In this document: one piece after another, positions 42,811 to 50,818 of the stretch
Layout: every line of letters starts with the position of its first letter
How positions within the stretch are numbered: position 1 is the stretch's first letter
NCBI RefSeq assembly: GCF_016865235.1
Contig: NZ_CP064030.1
Span: 434,001 to 498,000 of the forward strand
Length of the DNA: 64,000 nt
Direction: 5' to 3'
Source of the DNA: Dyella caseinilytica
GTDB lineage: Bacteria > Pseudomonadota > Gammaproteobacteria > Xanthomonadales > Rhodanobacteraceae
Notes under the pieces: generated by a model
Told to the model about the DNA's origin: nothing
The model's database searches: none
The model's input: only the letters and a program-made list of their open reading frames with translations
Made by a program: the position numbers and the translations under genes

Positions 42811-43827
42811 TTACCAGCCTGAAAGCACCAGCTTGCCGATCGTCTTGCCCGACTCCAGCCGGCGATGCGCTTCGCGCAGGTTTTCCGCATTGACAGGGCT
42901 GAGTGCCTCGCGTTGAATGCCGCGCAATTCGCCTTCGTCGATCAGTGCTGCGACGCGTGCAAGAATGCGCCCTTGCTCAGCCATGTCGGCAGTCTGGAAG
43001 CGTGGGCGCGAGAACATCATTTCCCAGTGAATGCCAATGCACTTGGACTTGTAGGGATCGCCGATATTGACTGGTTTTGTCGGCTCGACGATCAAGCCAA
43101 CATGGCCTTGGGGCGCCAGCAATTCACCCAGTTCTTCCCAATAGTGCGATGTATCGGCGAGATTGACCGCGGCATCGATCTGCGTGAAGCCGAGCGCTTT
43201 TAGCTGCGGCGTCAGTGGTTGACGATGATCGATGACATGCTGCGCACCCATGGCGCGGCACCAGGCGATAGTCTCTGCACGGGACGCCGTGGCGATGACG
43301 GTGAAGCCGGCGCGTCGTGCGAGCTGGATGGCAATCGAGCCAACGCCACCCGCGCCGGCAATGATCAGTATCGATTTGCCATCGCCGCCTTGCTCCGGCC
43401 TGTACGGCATGCGCTCAAACAACAATTCCCACGCCGTGATGGCCGTAAGTGGCAACGCTGCCGCGCCCGCGGCATCAAGCCGGCGCGGACGAAGTGCCGC
43501 AATGCGTGCATCGACCGCCTGGTATTGCGCGTTGCTGCCTTGCCGGGTGATGTCGCCGGCGTAATACACCTCATCGCCGGGCTTGAAGCCGGTGACATTG
43601 GCGCCAACTGCCTCCACCACGCCGGCAGCGTCGTAACCGAGTACGCGCGGCTGCGATTCTACTTGTGGTTTGGGCGCACGCACTTTGGTGTCCACCGGAT
43701 TCACCGATACGGCTTCCACGCGCACCAGCAGATCGTTGGGGCCGATCTCCGGCTTGGGTAGTTCCACGTCGATCAGCGATTGCGGATCGTCGATGGGGAG
43801 ATAGCGGGTCAGAGCGACGGCTTTCAT
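42811..43827 (-). CDS. Zinc-independent alcohol dehydrogenase / quinone oxidoreductase family
   Basis: This 338-aa MDR-superfamily enzyme has the N-terminal GroES-like domain (VRVEAVSVNPVDTKVRAP, VLGYDAAGVVEAVGANVTGFKPGDEVYY) and the Rossmann motif IIAGAGGVGSIAIQLARRAG. The zinc-ligand cysteines of classical alcohol dehydrogenases are absent, which fits the YhdH/ZADH or quinone reductase branch (zinc-binding-alcohol-dehydrogenase-type annotation is common but the zinc site is lost). GAAGGAGACC precedes the ATG at 43827. It follows the second aldo/keto reductase gene by 13 bases, so the two form an operon. Substrate unknown. Confidence 0.87.
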   Translation of the reverse strand: MKAVALTRYLPIDDPQSLIDVELPKPEIGPNDLLVRVEAVSVNPVDTKVRAPKPQVESQPRVLGYDAAGVVEAVGANVTGFKPGDEVYYAGDITRQGSNAQYQAVDARIAALRPRRLDAAGAAALPLTAITAWELLFERMPYRPEQGGDGKSILIIAGAGGVGSIAIQLARRAGFTVIATASRAETIAWCRAMGAQHVIDHRQPLTPQLKALGFTQIDAAVNLADTSHYWEELGELLAPQGHVGLIVEPTKPVNIGDPYKSKCIGIHWEMMFSRPRFQTADMAEQGRILARVAALIDEGELRGIQREALSPVNAENLREAHRRLESGKTIGKLVLSGW

Positions 43828-43840
43828 CGTGGGGTCTCCT

Positions 43841-44896
43841 TCAAGCGTGTGTAGACGATAGCGCCTGGACGGGCGGCGGGTTGCGTTCGGCAAACGGTCC
43901 GTTCCAGTACGGGTAATAGGGATAGGGCGGCATGACGGTGCTGGCGTCGTCCAGCCGGGTCATCTGTTCAGCCGTCAGCGTCCAGCCGATGGCGCCGAGG
44001 TTCTGGCGAAGTTGCTCTTCATTGCGAGCGCCAATCAGGACGGTCGAGACGGTGGGACGTTGCAGCAACCAGTTCAGGGCAATCTGTGGCACGGATTTAC
44101 CGGTCTCTTGGGCAATCTCATCGAGCATGTCGATCACGCGGTAAAGGCGCCCGTCATCGACCGGCGGCGCGTAGATGGCGGTTTCGTGCAGGCGGCTGCC
44201 TTCCGGCAGCGGTTGGCCGCGGCGGATCTTGCCGGTGAGGCGTCCCCAACCGAGCGGGCTCCACACGACTGCGCCGATACCCTGATCGAGGCCGACTGGC
44301 ATCAGCTCCCATTCGTAGTCGCGTCCGACCAGTGAGTAATACGTCTGATTGGCGACGAAGCGAGCGTAGCCATAGCGATCGGCAACGGCCTGCGATTTCA
44401 TCAGATGCCAACCAGAAAAATTCGATGCACCGAGATAGCGCACCTTGCCGGCGCGTACCAGATCGTCCAGTGTGGACATGACGCTTTCCACCGGTGTCAT
44501 GGCATCGAAGTGATGCAATTGCAGCAAGTCGATGTAATCAGTGCCGAGGCGTTTCAATGCACGCTCGATGCCACTAACAAGGTGATGACGTGATGCACCG
44601 ACATCGTTCGGTCCGTCGCCGGCACGCAGTGTCAACTTAGTGGAGAGGATGGCTTGGTCGCGACGTCCCTTCAGTGCTTCGCCCAGGATGATCTCCGACG
44701 CGCCGTCCGAATAGACATTCGCGGTATCGAACAGATTGACCCCTGCATCGAGGCATATGTCGATCAATCGCCGTGCTTCTTGCGTGTCGGTACGCCCCCA
44801 TGCGCTGAACAGCGGACCTTTGCCGCCGAAGGTGCCGGCACCGAAGCCGAGCACGGGAACACGGAAGCCGGATGCGCCGAGAAAGCGGTATTCCAT
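43841..44896 (-). CDS. Aldo/keto reductase
   Basis: This 351-aa enzyme begins MEYRFLGASGFRVPVLGFGAGTFGG and carries the AKR tetrad in FDTANVYSDG (Asp, Tyr), STKLTLR (Lys) and LQLHHFD (His). The C-terminus has VSTVLIGARNEEQLRQNLGAIGW for NADPH binding. The start at 44896 avoids a 48-codon upstream extension inside the MFS gene. It lies between the MFS exporter and the dehydrogenase on the same strand, so the three may act on the same group of compounds and respond to the divergent LysR regulator. Confidence 0.88.
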   Translation of the reverse strand: MEYRFLGASGFRVPVLGFGAGTFGGKGPLFSAWGRTDTQEARRLIDICLDAGVNLFDTANVYSDGASEIILGEALKGRRDQAILSTKLTLRAGDGPNDVGASRHHLVSGIERALKRLGTDYIDLLQLHHFDAMTPVESVMSTLDDLVRAGKVRYLGASNFSGWHLMKSQAVADRYGYARFVANQTYYSLVGRDYEWELMPVGLDQGIGAVVWSPLGWGRLTGKIRRGQPLPEGSRLHETAIYAPPVDDGRLYRVIDMLDEIAQETGKSVPQIALNWLLQRPTVSTVLIGARNEEQLRQNLGAIGWTLTAEQMTRLDDASTVMPPYPYYPYWNGPFAERNPPPVQALSSTHA

Positions 44897-44930
44897 AATG
44901 AGGATTCCAGTTAGAGGGAGTCGATGACGA

Positions 44931-46142
44931 TCAGGATTCGCCGCTGGTGCAAATAGCGGCGGGCAGGCGCATGACGTTGTTCTCGCGCTGGCGACCCCAC
45001 AGCGCCACCAGCAATCCGGCAAGCGTGACCAGTGCTGCAACCCAGGTCAGCGCAGCGAGTCCCGGTCCGTGCGCCACCACCACGCCGCCCAGCCACGCAC
45101 CCAGCGCATTGCCGAGATTGAACGCACCGATATTCAGACTGGAAGCGAGGCTTTGCGCATCGTTGGCCTTATGCAGCACCCACAATTGCAGCGGCGGCAC
45201 GGTAGCAAACGCGGCGATGCCAAGCAGTCCGACAAAAAGCACAGTAAGCACTTTGCTATGCAGCGCGAACGTCATCACGCCAAGCACCACGATGAGTACG
45301 ACCAAGGTGAGTAGCAACGCAGGCATCAGTTGGCGATCCGCCAGCTTGCCTCCCAGCAAGTTGCCGGCAATCAATCCCACGCCGAAAACGAGCAGGATCG
45401 GCGATACAGAACTTTCCGCGAAGCCGGTGACTTCCGTCAGAATGGGCTGGATGTAAGTGAATACGGTGAACACGCCGGCAAAGCCGAACACGGTCATGAG
45501 CAAACCGAGCAGCACCGAAGGCTGAGCGATAGCACGCAACTCATCGCGCACCGCAATCGGTTTGCCATGGCCGTGATCGGCCGGCACCAGGGCGGTGTTC
45601 ACGATCATGGCAACGATGCCGATGGCGGCCACCGCCCAGAACGTGGAACGCCAGCCGAAATGCAGCCCCAGCCACGCACCTGCGGGCACGCCCAGCAAGG
45701 TGGCGATGGTCAGGCCGGTGAACATGATCGAGATCGCCGACGCCCGGCGATCCGGCGCCACCAGGCTGGTAGCTACCACTGCGCCAACGCCAAAGAAGGT
45801 GCCGTGAGCGAGGGCCGTGATCACGCGCGCCAGTAACAGCACGGCGTAATTCGGTGCCAACGCGCAGCACAGGTTGCCGATGGTGAAGATCGCCATCAGG
45901 GCGATCAGCACGGTCTTGCGCGGCATGCGGCTGGTCGCCACGGTCAGGATCGGCGCGCCGACGAAAACGCCGAGCGCATAGCCCGAAATCAGCAGTCCGG
46001 CCGTCGCGATGCTGACCTTGAGGTCGGCCGCCACCTGCATCAGCAGGCCCATGATCACGAATTCGGTGGTGCCGATGCCGAAGGCGCCGGCAGCCAGGGC
46101 GTACAGGGCCACCGGCATAGAGCGGGCAGGGGAGGCAGGCAT
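44931..46142 (-). CDS. MFS drug-resistance/sugar-efflux-type transporter
   Basis: This 403-aa protein has twelve hydrophobic segments and the DHA1/AraJ-type start FGIGTTEFVIMGLLMQVAADLKVSIATAGLLISGYALGVFVGAP, followed by SRMPRKTVLI (motif A) and ALAHGTFFGVGAVVA. The family exports drugs, arabinose or small metabolites by proton antiport. It is divergent from a LysR gene and upstream of the aldo/keto reductase and dehydrogenase on the same strand, a common layout for a LysR-controlled export/detoxification unit. Substrate unknown. Confidence 0.9.
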   Translation of the reverse strand: MPASPARSMPVALYALAAGAFGIGTTEFVIMGLLMQVAADLKVSIATAGLLISGYALGVFVGAPILTVATSRMPRKTVLIALMAIFTIGNLCCALAPNYAVLLLARVITALAHGTFFGVGAVVATSLVAPDRRASAISIMFTGLTIATLLGVPAGAWLGLHFGWRSTFWAVAAIGIVAMIVNTALVPADHGHGKPIAVRDELRAIAQPSVLLGLLMTVFGFAGVFTVFTYIQPILTEVTGFAESSVSPILLVFGVGLIAGNLLGGKLADRQLMPALLLTLVVLIVVLGVMTFALHSKVLTVLFVGLLGIAAFATVPPLQLWVLHKANDAQSLASSLNIGAFNLGNALGAWLGGVVVAHGPGLAALTWVAALVTLAGLLVALWGRQRENNVMRLPAAICTSGES

Positions 46143-46221
46143 GGTGGGATTCCGTCGAAAGAGGATCGGCACAGCCTAGGCGCTTGCATATTCTATAAAA
46201 ACCACCAATATCGCTAATCAC

Positions 46222-46240
46222 TTTCAATGAAATATTGAAA
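46222..46240. promoter_or_regulatory. Palindromic operator candidate for the LysR regulator
   Basis: TTTCAAT (46222-46228) and ATTGAAA (46234-46240) are exact inverted repeats with a 5-bp centre, in the 100-bp gap between the divergent MFS and LysR genes, directly before the LysR start. It fits an autoregulatory LysR half-site pair. Confidence 0.5.
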
Positions 46241-46243
46241 ATT

Positions 46244-47164
46244 ATGGATCGTGTCGGCGACCTCATCCTGTTCATGCGCGTGCTGGACCAGGGTTCGATC
46301 AGCGCGGCGGCGCGCAGCCTGGATCTTTCGGTCGCCGTGGCCAGCCAGCGCCTGAAGCGCCTGGAGCACGATCTGGGGGTGCGCCTGCTGCACCGGACCA
46401 CCCGCCGCCTGCATCCCACGCCGGAAGGCTTGGCGCTGGCCGAACAGGGGCGTTCGCTGGTTGAAGATCTGGAAGCGCTGACGTCCGGCTTGCGCCAGGG
46501 CGCTACGGATGTCTCTGGCACGTTGCGCCTGACCGCATCGGCATCGTTTGGACGTCAATACGTCTCACCGCTGTTGCCAGCTTTCATGGCGCGCTATCCG
46601 CGTATTCGACTGAGCGTCAATCTCACCGACGAGCTGCAGGATCTGATCAGCGCCGGCTACGATCTCGCCATCCGCATTGGGGCGCTGCACGACTCCCGGT
46701 TGGTGGCGCGCAAGCTTGCCGTCAATCGACGCGTACTATGCGCGTCGCCGGATTACCTGCGCCGCTATGGCGTGCCGCGCACACCGGAAGATCTGGCAAC
46801 ACACGAATGTGTGATGCTGGTGGGCAGCGCCGGTCGTCAGGATGTGTGGCGTTTGCATGATGCGCAGGGGCATCTGCACACGGTGCGCGTCGGCGGGCGG
46901 CTTGAATCATCGCTCGGCGAACTGTTGCGCGATGCAGCGCTGGCGGGCTTGGGTATTGCGCAGCATTCCACCTGGCATGTGTGCGATGACTTGCGTACCG
47001 GTCGCCTGCAAGTGGTACTGCCGGAGTATTCGATTCCCGATACCGGTATTTATGCAGTGATGCCGCAGCGGCGGCTGGTGCCGTTGCGGGTGAGTGCGTT
47101 TGTGAATTTCATGGCGGAGCAGTTTGGCGATGTGCCGCCGTGGGAGCGCGGGTTGGTGGTTTAG
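46244..47164 (+). CDS. LysR-family transcriptional regulator
   Basis: This 306-aa regulator begins MDRVGDLILFMRVLDQGSISAAARSLDLSVAVASQRLKRLE, a helix-turn-helix of the LysR type, and carries the usual co-inducer domain (LRLTASASFGRQYVSPLLPAFMARYPRIRLSVNLTDE). It resembles the CrgA/DntR-like subgroup that controls a divergent transporter or oxidoreductase. The ATG at 46244 was preferred to a TTG nine bases upstream. A palindrome lies immediately before the start. Confidence 0.9.
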   Translation: MDRVGDLILFMRVLDQGSISAAARSLDLSVAVASQRLKRLEHDLGVRLLHRTTRRLHPTPEGLALAEQGRSLVEDLEALTSGLRQGATDVSGTLRLTASASFGRQYVSPLLPAFMARYPRIRLSVNLTDELQDLISAGYDLAIRIGALHDSRLVARKLAVNRRVLCASPDYLRRYGVPRTPEDLATHECVMLVGSAGRQDVWRLHDAQGHLHTVRVGGRLESSLGELLRDAALAGLGIAQHSTWHVCDDLRTGRLQVVLPEYSIPDTGIYAVMPQRRLVPLRVSAFVNFMAEQFGDVPPWERGLVV

Positions 47165-47221
47165 AAGCCTTTACAGATACGTACCATTGGGCGTTGGGAT
47201 CTAGTCCAGCCGTAAAGTCGC

Positions 47222-47301
47222 CCGTCGTCCCGGCGAAGGCCGGGACCCAGCGTCTTTGGTGTAGGAAAGTCACTGGGTCCCGGCCTTCGCCGGGACGACG
47301 G
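47222..47301. repeat. REP-like inverted-repeat element
   Basis: Two exact 29-bp inverted arms (47222-47250 and 47273-47301) flank a 22-nt centre. Each arm itself contains the internal palindrome CCCGGCGAAGGCCGGG. The same core recurs in the element at 55351-55473. Such elements are scattered in intergenic regions of this bacterial group; here it lies after the LysR gene. Confidence 0.85.
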
Positions 47302-47340
47302 TGAGGCATGGTTTGACTTATAGCTAAGACCAAAAAAGAA

Positions 47341-47369
47341 ACGGCGCATCACCCGAGGTGATGCGCCGT
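47341..47369 (-). terminator. Intrinsic terminator of ppa
   Basis: ACGGCGCATCACC (47341-47353) pairs exactly with GGTGATGCGCCGT (47357-47369). Read on the minus strand, the stem is followed by a T-rich run (TTCTTTTTTGG), 25 bases after the ppa stop. Confidence 0.9.
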
Positions 47370-47394
47370 TCCTAATGTGCTGAGCAAGACAGAC

Positions 47395-47931
47395 TCAGTC
47401 TTTGTGCTGCTTGTGACGTTCAACGCCAGCAAGAATCTCGGCCTTGGCTTCTTCAGCGCCAACCCAGCCTTCGACTTTCACCCACTTACCCTTCTCCAGA
47501 TCCTTGTAGTGCTCGAAGAAGTGGCCGATGCGTTCCAGCCAGTGGCCGGAGACACCTTTGATGTCGTTGATGTGGGCGTAGCCGGGGAAGATTTTCGGCG
47601 ACGGAATCACCACCAGCTTCTCATCGCTGCCGGCTTCGTCAGTCATCTTCAGCATGCCGACCGGATGGCAGCGGATCACCGAGCCCGGCACCAGCGGCAG
47701 CGGCAGGATCACCAGCGCGTCCAGCGGATCGCCGTCGCCACCCAACGTGCCCGGCACGTAGCCGTAGTTGCAGGGGTAGCGCATGGGGGTGGAGAGGATG
47801 CGGTCGACGAAAATCGCGCCGCTGGCCTTGTCCACTTCATACTTGACGGGCTCGGCATCCTTGGGGATTTCGATGACGACGTTGATTTCGTTCGGCACGT
47901 CGCGGCCGGCGCTAACCAGATCCAGGCCCAT
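47395..47931 (-). CDS. ppa: Inorganic pyrophosphatase (soluble)
   Basis: This 178-aa family I pyrophosphatase hydrolyses PPi to two phosphates in the cytoplasm. The active-site segments are VDRILSTPMRYPCNYGYVPGTLGGDGDPLDALV, with the metal-binding DGDPLD, and DEKLVVIPSPKI; the C-terminal HFFEHYKDLEKGKWVKV is conserved. GTAAGGAG precedes the ATG at 47931. It has its own terminator. Together with hppA and the PPi-dependent phosphofructokinase in this window it forms part of the cell's PPi handling. Confidence 0.96.
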   Translation of the reverse strand: MGLDLVSAGRDVPNEINVVIEIPKDAEPVKYEVDKASGAIFVDRILSTPMRYPCNYGYVPGTLGGDGDPLDALVILPLPLVPGSVIRCHPVGMLKMTDEAGSDEKLVVIPSPKIFPGYAHINDIKGVSGHWLERIGHFFEHYKDLEKGKWVKVEGWVGAEEAKAEILAGVERHKQHKD

Positions 47932-48089
47932 GGGGCACTCCTTACGTGTAACCAAAGCGGGGAAAGCCGCTCAGCATACGGCAAAGCTTGCCGCGGCGCA
48001 CCAAGACGGGCTTTTCCGGCCTTTTATGGCGTCCGGGAGGGCGGCGCTTCCCGCCCGAGGCCTTGGGCAGGAACGTGGGGGAAGGCGTC

Positions 48090-49523
48090 TCAGTGCGATT
48101 CAAAATGATCCAGGCATTCGCCGAAAAGCTGCATCGCCTCGCGCAGCTCCGTCACCGACGCGCCACAGTAGCCAAGCATCAATCCCGGCCGGGGCGGTGT
48201 ATCCAGATAAAGCGGCGCCACTGGATATAAGCCAAGGCCCTTGTCGTGCGCATGGCCGATCAATGCTTCGCACTTCGCCGCGTCGTAATCGCGCAGCCAG
48301 ACAACCACGTGCATGCCGGCTGGCGTATCGGTCAACTCGACGCGATCGCGCGCGTGCTCCTTCAGTCCGGCGATCAGTGCGTCGCGGCGAAGTTTCAGTT
48401 CCTTGCGCGCCAAGCGCAGGTGGCGCTCGAAACCGCCGTCCTCCATGAAGTGTGCGAGAGCGGCCTGTTCGATCACGGGACAGGCCATGTCGCTGAGGTA
48501 TTTGGCATTACGAAAATCTTGTCGCAAGGCCGCCGGTAGCACCATGTAAGCGAGTCGCAACCCGCCAAACATCACCTTTGAAAACGTACCGACATAGATG
48601 ACGCGATCACCTTCATCCAGCGATCGAAGCGCGGGCATCGGATGCGATTCGTAACTGAATTCGCCGTCGTAATCGTCTTCCAGGATCCAGCACTGGTGTC
48701 GTTCTGCATAGCACAGCAAGGCTTTTCTGCGTTGCAGGGAAAGAATGGAGCCGGAGGGAAACTGGTGGGAAGGTGTGACATAAATCAGACGTGGCGACTG
48801 CTCCGGCAATTCGTCGCAGACCAGACCATTCTGGTCCGCGCGCACGGCAACCACCGCCGCGCCGTGCGCGACCAGCGCCTGATGTGCACCGAAATAATGC
48901 GGTTCCTCCAGTACCACGCGATCTGCCTCGTTTAGCAATACGCGTGTAGTGAGTTCGATGGCTTGTTGCGTACCGCTGACGATCATCACGTCATCCGGAT
49001 CGGCTCGCACACCGCGGCGGCGGGCGAGGTAATCACAGGTCTGCTGGCGCAAAGCAGCCAGGCCGGACACGTCGTTGATGTGCAATGGGGTGTATGCGGC
49101 AGCGCGCGCCAACTCACGGCCCCAGGCATTGTTGAGCGCAGGATTGACCAGCGGGTTGCCGTACTGCAGGTTGTAACGCACGCCGCGGTGGATGCGCGGT
49201 ATGTTCCAGTTGCGCACCGCGCGTGCGCGCTCGGCGTAGCGCGATGGCGCAGGAATCGCCGTTTCGGCGTGATGGGCAGCGGGCTTAGCTTGCAGTTTGC
49301 TGACGTAACTGCCGGAACCCACCCGTCCGGCGATGAACCCTTCTGCACGCAGCTGCTCGTAGGCAGCCAGCACCGTGGTACGCGAAAGGTCCAGTTCGTC
49401 GGCCAGTTCCCGTGTTGGCGGCAATTGCGTGCCCGCCGAGATACGGCCTTCCAGAATGGACGCTTTCAGGGCACGTGTGAGCTGGTCATATAGCGGCCCA
49501 TGACCGTCGAGTTCTAGGTACAC
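48090..49523 (-). CDS. MocR/PdxR-type regulator (GntR HTH fused to aminotransferase)
   Basis: This 477-aa protein has an N-terminal GntR winged helix (GPLYDQLTRALKASILEGRISAGTQLPPTRELADELDLSRTTVLAAYEQLRAEGFI, about 9-64) and a class I aminotransferase-like domain. The PLP-binding region is present: EDDYDGEF and GTFSKVMFGGLRLAY with the PLP lysine in SK. MocR regulators bind PLP adducts and control vitamin B6, taurine or GABA genes. No obvious target gene is adjacent, but two ATTGGCT direct repeats stand upstream (49609 and 49633), suggesting an operator for autoregulation. Confidence 0.92.
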   Translation of the reverse strand: MYLELDGHGPLYDQLTRALKASILEGRISAGTQLPPTRELADELDLSRTTVLAAYEQLRAEGFIAGRVGSGSYVSKLQAKPAAHHAETAIPAPSRYAERARAVRNWNIPRIHRGVRYNLQYGNPLVNPALNNAWGRELARAAAYTPLHINDVSGLAALRQQTCDYLARRRGVRADPDDVMIVSGTQQAIELTTRVLLNEADRVVLEEPHYFGAHQALVAHGAAVVAVRADQNGLVCDELPEQSPRLIYVTPSHQFPSGSILSLQRRKALLCYAERHQCWILEDDYDGEFSYESHPMPALRSLDEGDRVIYVGTFSKVMFGGLRLAYMVLPAALRQDFRNAKYLSDMACPVIEQAALAHFMEDGGFERHLRLARKELKLRRDALIAGLKEHARDRVELTDTPAGMHVVVWLRDYDAAKCEALIGHAHDKGLGLYPVAPLYLDTPPRPGLMLGYCGASVTELREAMQLFGECLDHFESH

Positions 49524-49893
49524 GCCATGCTCTCCAATGAACTGACTGACCCTTGAGGATGCTCCGACGAATTCGCCGGGGGCGATGAATGGCCCAGAGC
49601 ATCATTTGATTGGCTTTATGAAAATACGTGCAATTGGCTATGGAGGGAATGGGACGGAATACCTAGTCTGAGTGTGTCGCGGGCCCAAACGGGGGCTCAT
49701 ATGCCGGCTCTCCCCATATGCCGGCTGACTTCGGCGGCATGCTCCCTCACTTCCCGCGCCTGCAGAGTGGCTCTCACACAGCCTCCCTGCAGGTTTTCTT
49801 GTCAGCTGTCAGTTTCCGCAACTGGGTCGGCGTCGCTGTCGCACATGGCGCGCTGGTCGGCAAAGCAGGGTTGATAGGAAATCCAAAATCGCT
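49524..49893. other. Intergenic region upstream of the MocR-type gene
   Basis: These 370 bp contain two ATTGGCT direct repeats (49609-49615, 49633-49639; 24 bp apart) that suit a MocR-type operator, and two CATATGCCGGCT direct repeats (49698-49709 and 49715-49726; 17 bp apart) of unknown meaning. I see no gene. Confidence 0.5.
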
Positions 49894-50751
49894 CTAACGA
49901 CGCGACGCGATCTGGAATGGCCATTCGCGCAGCCACTTGGTGGCAATCCACTTTTCACCCTTCTGCACAGGCAACCCTGCGTGCAGGGAGGCATGATCGC
50001 CGGTGTCGTAGGCGAAATAGACGGCTGAACCGCGCAAGGCAGTCACCGTCAATCCCACTTCCGGAAACGCGGTGCCGCCACCGGCTTCGGGTGTGTTGAG
50101 ATACATCACCAGGCTGGCGATGCGTTGGCCGCCTTTGGCCGTGATGGCGGCAAAGCCCGGCTGCTCCGGATCGAACCAGTCGTAGTGCGGCTCGTATTGC
50201 TGGCCTGGGAGGTAGTGCAGTATCTGCAGACCTTCGCCATGATCGACGGGAATGCTGAGCAACGATGCGATGCGTTGTTCGATACGCTTGACCAGCGGTG
50301 ATTCGCCGACCGTGAAGAACATGCCTTCGCTCGTGCGGCGTGCATCGATTTGTTGTTTGCCGGAACTGTCGACCGTTTTGGCGCGTTGCAGGCGAGGACT
50401 GGCTTCCTTGATCAGCGCCTCGCATTCTTCCGCCGAAAGCAGGTTATTGAGCACGCGCAGTGCAGGGGATTCGATGCTCAGCGACACATCGATCGCGCGT
50501 CCTTCCACGGTCATCTGCGGAGCTTCGGGATGCCGCGTGCGACGGCCTGGCTGGCCCTTGGGTGCTTGCGTATGGGCATCGAGCGCAGTGAGCGGCATGT
50601 TGAGCACGCTGGCGACGATGCTGCGGCTTTGCCGCGGGTCGTAGCCGGTTTCCTGCATGAGCTGGAGGACAGCTTCGACGCTGTGGCCGGCGCGGGTCGT
50701 GGAGAGGATCCACTCGCGAAGTTCAGGGCGGATCGGTGGGCGCGAGGTCAT
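49894..50751 (-). CDS. 2OG-Fe(II) oxygenase, prolyl 4-hydroxylase-like
   Basis: This 285-aa protein has an N-terminal helical part and a C-terminal prolyl 4-hydroxylase-type domain. The iron ligands are visible in YEPHYDWFD (His-x-Asp) and DHASLHAGLPV (distal His), followed by KGEKWIATKWLRE with the 2-oxoglutarate-binding Lys. Such enzymes hydroxylate prolines or other residues; bacterial targets are mostly unknown. It follows the prolyl oligopeptidase gene in the same direction after a gap of about 70 bases, so a shared transcript is possible. Confidence 0.88.
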   Translation of the reverse strand: MTSRPPIRPELREWILSTTRAGHSVEAVLQLMQETGYDPRQSRSIVASVLNMPLTALDAHTQAPKGQPGRRTRHPEAPQMTVEGRAIDVSLSIESPALRVLNNLLSAEECEALIKEASPRLQRAKTVDSSGKQQIDARRTSEGMFFTVGESPLVKRIEQRIASLLSIPVDHGEGLQILHYLPGQQYEPHYDWFDPEQPGFAAITAKGGQRIASLVMYLNTPEAGGGTAFPEVGLTVTALRGSAVYFAYDTGDHASLHAGLPVQKGEKWIATKWLREWPFQIASRR

Positions 50752-50818
50752 GGCGGACAGTGGCAGAAAGACAAGCGGCGAAGGACTTATTCTAACCCTT
50801 CGCCGCCCGCGGCCTGCT

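Noticed and set aside
47222..47301. Intrinsic terminator of the LysR gene
   Set aside because: The stems are long and repeated elsewhere with no T-run, so a dispersed REP-like element is the better reading.
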